A stretch of DNA of 64,000 bases from contig CALVOZ010000001.1 in assembly GCA_944350495.1 (NCBI GenBank), positions 245,423 to 309,422 of the forward strand, in the 5' to 3' direction. This DNA comes from an uncultured Bacilli bacterium. GTDB taxonomy: Bacteria; Bacillota_I; Bacilli_A; RF39; UBA660. A model generated the notes under the pieces. That model did not search any database, was not told where the DNA came from, and saw only the letters and a list, made by a program, of their open reading frames with translations. Position numbers and translations under genes: made by a program. Positions 25,509-33,381 of this stretch are shown one piece after another. Position 1 is the first letter of the stretch. Each line of letters opens with the position of its first letter.

Positions 25509-26207
25509 CTATACTTCATTTCTAAGTTTCTTTAAATTTGATACTTTTATACTTATAAATATTGCTACAATAATTAAAATACCAACCGTTGCAACTGCTA
25601 TAACTTCATACAAAGGAAAAATTTTATCAACTTCCTCGTTAAAAGAAATAAATAATTCTCTTGATTCTAAATTATTTTCAATATTCCATGTATATGTATG
25701 CTCATCTTCATTGACTTCGTCAGCATTATGGTCTATTGCAGTACGGTTTATTAATTTAACAGTTATTTTTCCATCGTTTATTTCATATTTATTTGAAGAT
25801 TGATCTTGTGAAAAGCCAGAGAACTGCCCACTAATTCTTAGTGTAATAACCCCGTCTGTTTTACTATATTTTAATTCGTTACCATATTGTTTTGGTAATT
25901 CAGATATTTCAATATAGTCTTCGATAGTTTCATATTCATTAGAAATTAGAACGCCAGCTTCTTCAGCTTCATAAACTTCTTTAATTTTAAATCCATTTTT
26001 ATTTAAATAATCTAAGTGTGGTCTTAACATAAGTCCTATAACACGTTGTGCAGATGAATGCTCATATTCCTGAAAGAATTCGGAGTCTGCCATTGGTCTT
26101 GCCACTTCAGTTACACTTAAGTCTTCATTAACTGTTATTGTATATGATGTACTACAACCACAACATAATAGAAGCAATGCAATTATTAACATAATATTTT
26201 TTTTCAT
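25509..26207 (-). CDS. Membrane-anchored lipoprotein with C-terminal helix (LppM-like topology, copy A)
   Basis: 232 aa. Lipoprotein signal (LLLLCCGCSTS), an extracellular domain beginning YTITVNEDLSVTEVARPM, and a C-terminal membrane helix (about 200-222) with a basic end. A lipid-anchored N-terminus plus C-terminal helix is the layout of LppM/DUF3153-like proteins; the gene two places upstream has the same design. It lies 16 bases before virD4 and 9 bases after the SpoIID-C39 gene, so it is an operon member of the T4SS block. Role unknown. Confidence 0.65.
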   Translation of the reverse strand: MKKNIMLIIALLLLCCGCSTSYTITVNEDLSVTEVARPMADSEFFQEYEHSSAQRVIGLMLRPHLDYLNKNGFKIKEVYEAEEAGVLISNEYETIEDYIEISELPKQYGNELKYSKTDGVITLRISGQFSGFSQDQSSNKYEINDGKITVKLINRTAIDHNADEVNEDEHTYTWNIENNLESRELFISFNEEVDKIFPLYEVIAVATVGILIIVAIFISIKVSNLKKLRNEV

Positions 26208-26216
26208 ATTTGCCTC

Positions 26217-27635
26217 CTATTTTGTGATAATCAAGAAACCGCTACTTTGTGCTTCTTCGATAACTAAATTAAATGAAAACCATTTTTGATTTGTTCTTGG
26301 TCGACTTGCAGGATCTGCAACTGAAACATACCCATCTGATCTAGTACCAGTCAATACAATATAATGACCTCCTGAAGTAAATGTTCCAGGTCCCATTAAA
26401 GCAATAACTAAAGAGTCTCCACTTGCCAAAGCATTTGTTACTTTAGAAACATTACCGTTCTTATTAACAAACTCCGCATCATAACCATATCTTTCAGCAA
26501 TAGTTTTTAAAGAGCCAAAACTTGTTCCACTATCATAGCATCCACCAGCTTGGCATACTAATTGAGTAACTGTTGCTGGGTGAATTGCAGTGCCTGTAAA
26601 ACTTGATAAAACAATTGCCAAAGAAGTTGGTCCACAACCATGACTTTTAATTGTTGCATAATTACCACTTGAACCTACATACTGAGGTTCATTTACATTT
26701 GATGAATAATAATACTGTGGGTAGTCAAGTTGATTCCAATAAGTTATCTCACCAAATTCAGAATCAACATATTCAATTTCTCCATCATATTCCCCATCAG
26801 TTAACACAGATAAACTAGAATCATCAGTTCCATAAAATAAATCTATAATTTCAGTATAACTATATCCCTCATGTCCTAACCAAGCACCTATTGTTTGACT
26901 CATACCGTAGTGATGATTATTACTCATACTTACCGCTCCAGCATAATATCCTAAAGCACCTTGAATTTCGTCTTTACTTTTAGAGCCAACCCAAGTCCAT
27001 TCAGTACTTGGATCATTACTAAATTTTTGTAATGTAACAGTCCATTTTCCATTTACATCTTTAGAGTAATTTGCATTTGGGTATGACATATATTGTGTTA
27101 GTGCAACTTCACCATTTCTAGAAACTACCATTCCCGATGTTTCAGTAGCAGCTTGTAAAAATCTTTGATCAGATTCACTATTTGGGTCTATTTCACTAAA
27201 TACTTGAAATGAAGCACTATTTGGTACAGTACAACTAGTACCACCACTCTTAGAAGCAACTACAAATGAACGAGCAGCAATTGCTTGAGCTTTTAAGTAT
27301 TCTGGATAGGCCCCATAAACACCAACTTCATGTTTTAGAACACCTGCAACATACTCATCAAGTGGATATGTCCCTGAACCTTCAACAGTAACCATACTAC
27401 ATACGCCACTATAGTTAATAAGGTTGGGGTTGTTACTTGAGCCGCCCATAATGAAATCATACATTTCACTTAAATCATATATTTCTTCTCTTTTTAATTC
27501 AACAGGCGTTTTATTTGCTGTATCAACATATTCATATTCGTATTCATGCTCATCAGCTTTAACATTAATTAATGAAAATATACATAGCAAAAGCACAAAA
27601 TTAAAGTATACTATTTTTTTTACTTTGTTTAACAT
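26217..27635 (-). CDS. Cell-wall enzyme: SpoIID-like domain fused to C39-type peptidase
   Basis: 472 aa, signal peptide to about residue 27. Residues about 80-270 are a SpoIID/LytB domain: YPLDEYVAGVLKHEVGVYG, with E103 in the position of the catalytic glutamate of the Bacillus lytic transglycosylase, then KAQAIAARSFVVAS and NHHYGMSQTIGA. Residues about 315-465 are a C39-like papain fold with C334 (HGCGPTSLA), H424 (GGHYIVLTG) and D441 (VADPAS). It can plausibly cut glycan strands and stem peptides, as VirB1 does for a type IV channel. Despite the name, the context is secretion, not sporulation. Confidence 0.85.
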   Translation of the reverse strand: MLNKVKKIVYFNFVLLLCIFSLINVKADEHEYEYEYVDTANKTPVELKREEIYDLSEMYDFIMGGSSNNPNLINYSGVCSMVTVEGSGTYPLDEYVAGVLKHEVGVYGAYPEYLKAQAIAARSFVVASKSGGTSCTVPNSASFQVFSEIDPNSESDQRFLQAATETSGMVVSRNGEVALTQYMSYPNANYSKDVNGKWTVTLQKFSNDPSTEWTWVGSKSKDEIQGALGYYAGAVSMSNNHHYGMSQTIGAWLGHEGYSYTEIIDLFYGTDDSSLSVLTDGEYDGEIEYVDSEFGEITYWNQLDYPQYYYSSNVNEPQYVGSSGNYATIKSHGCGPTSLAIVLSSFTGTAIHPATVTQLVCQAGGCYDSGTSFGSLKTIAERYGYDAEFVNKNGNVSKVTNALASGDSLVIALMGPGTFTSGGHYIVLTGTRSDGYVSVADPASRPRTNQKWFSFNLVIEEAQSSGFLIITK

Positions 27636-27646
27636 CTACATCACCT

Positions 27647-28327
27647 CTATATTTCATTAATTTTTTTTCGTCTATATAAATTATAACCAACAAATATAGC
27701 ACCAGCAACAAAAGCAATACCAAAAATAATTCCAAATACGAATAAGCCATAACGTATTGTTTTTGAATCATAAGAAATATTAATGTTAATATCAACATTT
27801 TTCTTGTTATTTTGATCGATTACCCATTTGTAATCATTTGTAAATAAACTGTGACCAGTACTTGCTGATTCAACATAGTTTTTTGTGCTGATAGTAAAAT
27901 CTATTGACTGAGCTTCTTCTGGTAAACAATAAAATTCACCGGTTAAACTGATCTGAATACCGTCAACTGTTTCTTTTATTTCAGAATTTTCAAAACAATC
28001 ATTTAAAACTCTAGATTTATTTAAACGACCTTTTGCATAATCAAAAGATAAAGCAACGTTTATAAAATCATCATCTTCTTCAACATTTTTATTATATACA
28101 TAAGACCTACTATTAGATTCAACATATATATCATTATTGATTAAGTTAGTAACTGAATCTTTACTATATAATCCTAAATACAATTCATTATCATCTTCAT
28201 AAATCTTTGATTTTTCTATTGGAATAAATATATTTTCAGTTACTTTATTTCCATCAACAATTAAATTATATTTTGGTGTACATCCGCATAAAATTATTAG
28301 AGATACTATTAAAAATAATTTTTTCAT
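27647..28327 (-). CDS. Membrane-anchored lipoprotein with C-terminal helix (LppM-like topology, copy B)
   Basis: 226 aa. Lipobox LIILCGC, extracellular domain starting YNLIVDGNKVTENIFIP, C-terminal helix about 195-215 with RRKK after it. The design matches the gene at 25.5 kb and the first strand reads alike (YTITVNEDLSVTE versus YNLIVDGNKVTEN), so they are likely diverged paralogs. The ATG at 28327 is used because AGGAGG lies just before it; a GTG two codons upstream overlaps that site. It is placed between two wall hydrolases. Confidence 0.65.
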   Translation of the reverse strand: MKKLFLIVSLIILCGCTPKYNLIVDGNKVTENIFIPIEKSKIYEDDNELYLGLYSKDSVTNLINNDIYVESNSRSYVYNKNVEEDDDFINVALSFDYAKGRLNKSRVLNDCFENSEIKETVDGIQISLTGEFYCLPEEAQSIDFTISTKNYVESASTGHSLFTNDYKWVIDQNNKKNVDININISYDSKTIRYGLFVFGIIFGIAFVAGAIFVGYNLYRRKKINEI

Positions 28328-28336
28328 AAGCACCTC

Positions 28337-30721
28337 CTAGTAACACATTGGCATTGCGCCAATATAATTAGCTGGATCATCTCTTACTCCATCTTTTTTA
28401 AATGTTATGTGTAAATGATTTCCAGTTGAAGATCCAGTTGTACCAACAGTCATAATAACATCACCTTTTTGAACTTTGTCTCCAGGATTTACATATACTG
28501 TTGTTGCATGCATGTAAATAGATTGTATTCCACCTTCATGGTCTATAATAACATAATTACCCATACCACCATTACAGTTCATATTACCTACAACACATCC
28601 TCTTCCTGACGCTGAAACAACTCCATCAGCAACTGCATATACAGGAGTTCCACCTGCTGCTCCATAGTCATCACCTGAGTGAAATTGATTTTCATGAGTT
28701 ATTGGATGTACACGCCATCCATATGCAGATGTTCGACATGATGTTGAACCTTCTGGCAATGGGAACAAGTATTCGCCAGAGCCTGAACAATTTATAGGTT
28801 CACCAGAATCAAAATCATAATGATAGTCTCCTAATTCTTCTCTTTTCGCTTCACTAGTATATCCAAACGGATCACTATTTGAATCTGGGAAAGAATAGAA
28901 CGTATATGTGGCACCGTACTTATTTTTGATAATTGTTTTATTTTGCTCATAACTTTCACGATCGTTTTTACTAAATGCCTTACCATCGTTAGAAACACTT
29001 GTTAAATCATTAATCCAATCATGTTCATCTATATATGCTGGTAGAGTTCTTTTACCATCTACTAAAACACTTCTAACAGCTTCAACTACTTCATCAGGTG
29101 CATCGTGACTATCCATATTTTGTGCAGAATGCGCAAACCATCCAGATTTTCTTACATAGTTATATAGTCCATCTGCACCATTACCATAACTACTACCATA
29201 TAATTCAAAACGATTTGCCATCAAAGAAGCTTCTGCTGCAGCTCCTTTTGGAGTTCCTTGCTCATGATAAGCTTGACTAGCAATGCCTAGTAATTGTTCT
29301 TCGGTTAAATCATAAGTGGGAAAATTTTCAGCAGTACAACGATATGCACTAGGTCGTGTTGAAGAAGAACCTAAATTTAAAAAGATTTTATGTTCTAAAT
29401 ATTCTAATAAAAAAGTATGATATTTATCTAAATTTTTAGAATAAACATGAGATATAGAATATATTTCACCTGCGTCACACTTTAAATAATATTGAGCACC
29501 TGGTTCAAAATACTTATTTTCAATATCATAATCTGTTTGAGATTTAGTTTCAGTATATAATGTATTACCAGCTTCATCAGTTCCTGTTGCCTTACGACAA
29601 GTTTGAACCGTAGTTTTTTGAACCATATTTTTTGCAAGAATTTGAAGGTCATATTCATAATTATTACCATCTAAATATGTATAACCAGGTATATTTTTAT
29701 AATCATATTCCCAGTCCAAATTCATTGTCTTATCTAAGTCTTTAACATCGTCTTCGGAATATTCATTCCAAAAAGCAGCATACGTTTCCTTAGGATCCAT
29801 ATCCATACTAAAGACGGTAGACATTAATAATTGCCAATCTAATAATATTCCATATTTAGCTTTATAACGATAACCAATGTCATTTACCTTTATAAAGAAT
29901 TTTACTTCGTCTAATTTTAAACACTCTTCTATTGAACCACAATCAAAATAATTATATACATTTGTTATATTTTCATATCTAGATAAAAATTCATTATATG
30001 TTGGTCCCATATTACCCATACCTAATTCGTCATCATCGCCTAGACCAAACCCAAATTCATCTCTATGATCAATCAATTCATTTTTAAATTCATCAGCATC
30101 AGTACCAGTTGCCTGTCCTGCAAAAACGCCAAAAGCTTTTTCATCTGCTACATAATTAACGACAATAGCAACAAAAACTAAAACAAAACAAGCAGCAGGA
30201 AGAATACCTACAAAAATAATTAATTTAACATATAAAGGCATACGAGCAAGAAATTGCCCAGTAACTTTTTCCTTTGCTTGCTCCTTGGCCTCTTGATCGG
30301 ATGCGGTTTCATCAATCCCTGATTTATTAGATGTTGTAGTAGTAGAAGTTGTAGTAGACGAAGCTGCTCCACCTGCTCCAAGTGCTGCACCTTGCATACC
30401 ATTCTTCATAGAAGCAGCTTGACCAATTCTATCACCAAGGCCAGATTCTGCCAACATATTAGAAGCTCTTTGAAGTCTTCTTCCAACAGGCGAAAATTTA
30501 TTAGAACGTCGTAAAGCTTTGCCCAATTGTTCAGATGCTTGACCACCTGTTAATTTATCAGCCGCTTTAACTGCTCCACCAGCAGCCATTGCATATGGAT
30601 TTTTTGATGCCATAGCGACGTCAGCTGCATTTTTTACAGTATTTGCATTATTCTTTTCTTCACGTTGCTTTTTAGTCATTTCAGGTTGTTTAGTTTTTTG
30701 TTCATTTTCTTGACTCATCAT
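28337..30721 (-). CDS. VirB1-like membrane-bound wall hydrolase: SleB-like region plus M23 endopeptidase
   Basis: 794 aa. Residues 1 to about 165 are an Ala/Gly/Thr-rich cytosolic region, then one membrane helix (about 168-190). Outside, a region near residues 455-500 (LLGIASQAYHEQGTPKGAAA...MANRFE) looks like a SleB/Hydrolase_2 core with its early glutamate. The last 120 residues are an M23 peptidase with zinc ligands H681 and D685 (FHSGDDYGA) and H771 (GNHLHITF). Such bifunctional muramidase-endopeptidases (TcpG, CwlT, PrgK) drill the wall in Gram-positive T4SS. The long cytosolic tail is unusual. Confidence 0.85.
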   Translation of the reverse strand: MMSQENEQKTKQPEMTKKQREEKNNANTVKNAADVAMASKNPYAMAAGGAVKAADKLTGGQASEQLGKALRRSNKFSPVGRRLQRASNMLAESGLGDRIGQAASMKNGMQGAALGAGGAASSTTTSTTTTSNKSGIDETASDQEAKEQAKEKVTGQFLARMPLYVKLIIFVGILPAACFVLVFVAIVVNYVADEKAFGVFAGQATGTDADEFKNELIDHRDEFGFGLGDDDELGMGNMGPTYNEFLSRYENITNVYNYFDCGSIEECLKLDEVKFFIKVNDIGYRYKAKYGILLDWQLLMSTVFSMDMDPKETYAAFWNEYSEDDVKDLDKTMNLDWEYDYKNIPGYTYLDGNNYEYDLQILAKNMVQKTTVQTCRKATGTDEAGNTLYTETKSQTDYDIENKYFEPGAQYYLKCDAGEIYSISHVYSKNLDKYHTFLLEYLEHKIFLNLGSSSTRPSAYRCTAENFPTYDLTEEQLLGIASQAYHEQGTPKGAAAEASLMANRFELYGSSYGNGADGLYNYVRKSGWFAHSAQNMDSHDAPDEVVEAVRSVLVDGKRTLPAYIDEHDWINDLTSVSNDGKAFSKNDRESYEQNKTIIKNKYGATYTFYSFPDSNSDPFGYTSEAKREELGDYHYDFDSGEPINCSGSGEYLFPLPEGSTSCRTSAYGWRVHPITHENQFHSGDDYGAAGGTPVYAVADGVVSASGRGCVVGNMNCNGGMGNYVIIDHEGGIQSIYMHATTVYVNPGDKVQKGDVIMTVGTTGSSTGNHLHITFKKDGVRDDPANYIGAMPMCY

Positions 30722-30736
30722 AACTACCCCCTACTC

Positions 30737-32524
30737 TTATAGTCCTCCGCCTTTACCAAAAGACTCTAATTCTTCATCGCTAGCTATAACACTAATACGC
30801 ATACGTCTAGAACCACAAACGAATAAAGCTTCACCTTGACCGTATCGTTTAATGCTATCAATTTCACTTTCATTTAAATCTATTAATCTTGCCAAATCCT
30901 CTGCAGCTTGTTTCTTTAATCCCATTGCTAGATAATAAGAGGCATTATCAAATATCGCCTTTCCTTGAACAAATACTGCTGGATCACAGAAATCTGTAGG
31001 TTGTTGAGTAATAATAATTGTTCCGGTGTTATACTTTCTAGCACGTCTTTGAATTTGTGCTAAGAAATCAGCACCTAATGCGTTTTGATTACTTAATAAT
31101 ACATGGGCTTCATCAACCATAAGAACAGTATTATGACTAGCATCAAGTGTCAAGCTCCATGCAAATTTCAAAACGTTAAAAAATAATGCGTTTCTAATAT
31201 TCATATCAGAGTTCATTAATTCTCTTATATTAAATACAATAAAATCACTATTTGATGTAATTGTTGTATGTCCATCAAAATAATATCTTAACTCTTTAAT
31301 TAATGGTCTAACTTTTAATTCAAGTCTTTCCAAAACATCTCTTTCTTGTGTCTTCTCAGGCATTGATAAAATTTTACCTTTAATTGTTGCATATACGTCT
31401 TTTAATGTTGGATAATCAATTGATTTTAACTTAGTAAAGTCTGAATCAAAATTAATTCCAAAACGTCGATATGTCTCTTGCAAAACTTCACTAAACATAT
31501 TAGTAACATCCTCTTCAACTGAAGGGTCATAATATTTTAGAAAAGCTTTAACAGATTGTATTGTTCTTGTTAAGATGGTATAGCCTAAACCTTGTTTGAT
31601 TTCATCTTCATCAGCATCAACTACAACTTCAAGTGGGTTAATCATACCAAATTCTCCACCCTTACCTAAGCTGATAAAATCTCCACCATATAATTTACAC
31701 ATATCCTCAAGCTCACCTTCCGGATCAATAACAACAACTTGATTGTTATTACGGAGATGACTTCTTAACAATAGTTTAGCAGCAGTAGATTTACCACTAC
31801 CTGATGTACCAAGAATAATCATATTGGCATTATTTCTATTATGTTCTTTTTTAATTTGATATAAAAATTGATTAAATAGAATTACACCACCTGAGAAATC
31901 AATTCCCAATAAAGTAGATAATCCTGGGTCTTTAATACTATCAAAAATGAATGGATACATCGCAGCAACTGTTGGAGATGGTATTGGCGTACCTATTCTA
32001 TCTTCAATATCTTGGGCTGGATATATTGGAAGCATTGACTTAAGTACTTTGTCTTGTTCAAAACGAAGTGGAATTGCTTTCATTTCCATAGCTTCTAAAT
32101 AATTTTTTACCTGTAATTTTTTTATTACTAATTCGTCAGCCGAATTAGCAGTAATCATAATATGCATTTGAAAGTCATATATTTTAGCTTGAGTTGCTGC
32201 CAATTCACTAATAAATTGTTCTAATGATTCATAATCTTGGCGAATTCTTTCTTGAATTGTTCTATCTCTTTCATCTTGGTATCTTTGCTTTAAATCAGCA
32301 ATTTCTTTATTTAACATTTTTTGTATATCACTGAAAGGCATTGGTATATGTTTAATACTAATTTTAATACCAGACATAGATGTTAATGATGATAGATATC
32401 CAGGATATATATATTTAGGATAACCAATTACAGTTAATATTGTTGCATATTTATCACTAATAATAAATTCTGCCGGTTTAAATTCTAAGCCTTTTGGAGC
32501 TATTTGGCTCTTAATATCCATCAT
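30737..32524 (-). CDS. VirB4/TraE-family T4SS ATPase (C-terminal part of a split VirB4)
   Basis: 595 aa. Starts KSQIAPKGLEFKPAEFIISD, as VirB4/TraE does well inside its normal N-terminus. Walker A GTSGSGKST at 239-247, VVVIDPEGELEDMCKLYGG, Walker B VLMVDEAHVLL (D471, E472), and GTIIITQQPTDFCDP. It powers assembly and transport of the type IV channel. Its ATG overlaps the stop codon of the preceding 181-aa gene by four bases. That gene resembles the missing N-terminal domain. Confidence 0.93.
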   Translation of the reverse strand: MMDIKSQIAPKGLEFKPAEFIISDKYATILTVIGYPKYIYPGYLSSLTSMSGIKISIKHIPMPFSDIQKMLNKEIADLKQRYQDERDRTIQERIRQDYESLEQFISELAATQAKIYDFQMHIMITANSADELVIKKLQVKNYLEAMEMKAIPLRFEQDKVLKSMLPIYPAQDIEDRIGTPIPSPTVAAMYPFIFDSIKDPGLSTLLGIDFSGGVILFNQFLYQIKKEHNRNNANMIILGTSGSGKSTAAKLLLRSHLRNNNQVVVIDPEGELEDMCKLYGGDFISLGKGGEFGMINPLEVVVDADEDEIKQGLGYTILTRTIQSVKAFLKYYDPSVEEDVTNMFSEVLQETYRRFGINFDSDFTKLKSIDYPTLKDVYATIKGKILSMPEKTQERDVLERLELKVRPLIKELRYYFDGHTTITSNSDFIVFNIRELMNSDMNIRNALFFNVLKFAWSLTLDASHNTVLMVDEAHVLLSNQNALGADFLAQIQRRARKYNTGTIIITQQPTDFCDPAVFVQGKAIFDNASYYLAMGLKKQAAEDLARLIDLNESEIDSIKRYGQGEALFVCGSRRMRISVIASDEELESFGKGGGL

Positions 32525-33066
32525 GATAACACCGTCCCAAATTCAGTAGTTTGACCACCATTTAAGAAATTGTCTAAAATCATTCTTAAATCATCATTAG
32601 TAGTCTGAAATGCTGTTAAGCCAGCATTAGCAAAATTATTAATTAAATTTCTTATTCGCTTATTAATTATATCATTATTTTTTTCTTTAAATAATAAGAA
32701 ATATTCAGTATCTACTACATTATTATTCATAAATGAATTTGCTTTATTAATATCTTCAGTAATAATTTTTCTTCTAGCTGGGTCATTAACTGTATTATAC
32801 AGCAATTGTAATTGTGAAAGATAAACATTAATGTCTACAGGTCTATCTGCAACAATTATCCAAAATTCATAGTCAATTACATTATATAATGTTTTTAAAT
32901 TTGTAATAATTGCATTTTGTACTCCAGCTTCTAGAATAAAAATATTTCTAGGCATTATTTTAACACCTGTTACTTTTTGCCCATTATCAAGTATTATTAC
33001 TCCATTAGTAATACTTTTAACAGGAATATCTGCTTCTGTATATTTACTTTTCGTCTTTGCTGCCAC
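32521..33066 (-). CDS. VirB4 N-terminal-domain-like protein
   Basis: About 181 aa. KYTEADIPVKSITNGVIILD, MPRNIFILEAGVQNAIITNL and DYEFWIIVADRPVDINVYLS resemble the early beta-rich domain of VirB4/TraE, where the protein contacts VirB3. The start is uncertain: a GTG at 33066 is chosen, since the TTG at 33093 has no Shine-Dalgarno, though the GGAAGGG before the GTG is rather far. It overlaps the end of the PrgI-like gene and, by four bases, the start of VirB4. It may form one functional unit with VirB4. Confidence 0.7.
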   Translation of the reverse strand: MAAKTKSKYTEADIPVKSITNGVIILDNGQKVTGVKIMPRNIFILEAGVQNAIITNLKTLYNVIDYEFWIIVADRPVDINVYLSQLQLLYNTVNDPARRKIITEDINKANSFMNNNVVDTEYFLLFKEKNNDIINKRIRNLINNFANAGLTAFQTTNDDLRMILDNFLNGGQTTEFGTVLS

Positions 33067-33361
33067 TTGAAAAACACCATCCCTTCCATACAAAGTGTTG
33101 TCTTGTAGTATAAAAGTTAAACACTATTCGAATAAATGTCATAACATTATGATAATTAGGTATCGGAAACACCAGAAAGGAACAAATACATCCTGGTGAT
33201 ATTGCAATAATTGCAAACATTAATTCTTCAACAGGTAAGATTAATAGTAATGCAAACGATACTATTAATCCACCTGCAAATACACCTAAATCAACTGGGG
33301 TAAAGCGACTAAACAAAAGTAATGATTTTTTTGAGTTTGCCGGTATTAAAAATGAATTCAT
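33044..33361 (-). CDS. PrgI/VirB3-like membrane protein
   Basis: 105 aa. Two hydrophobic helices in a hairpin (about 27-45 and 50-68), then PIPNYHNVMTFIRIVFNFYT and RQHFVWKGWC, the typical end of VirB3/TrbD/PrgI proteins of Gram-positive conjugation systems. VirB3 recruits VirB4 to the membrane; the next gene is VirB4-like, as expected. RBS GGGTGTGAT. Its C-terminus overlaps the following gene. Confidence 0.8.
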   Translation of the reverse strand: MNSFLIPANSKKSLLLFSRFTPVDLGVFAGGLIVSFALLLILPVEELMFAIIAISPGCICSFLVFPIPNYHNVMTFIRIVFNFYTTRQHFVWKGWCFSSGSKDEK

Positions 33362-33381
33362 AATTTATCACACCCTTTTTA

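Noticed and set aside
26217..27635. Sporulation gene spoIID
   Set aside because: The domain is present, but it is fused to a C39 peptidase and placed in a T4SS operon, so the stage II engulfment role is unlikely.
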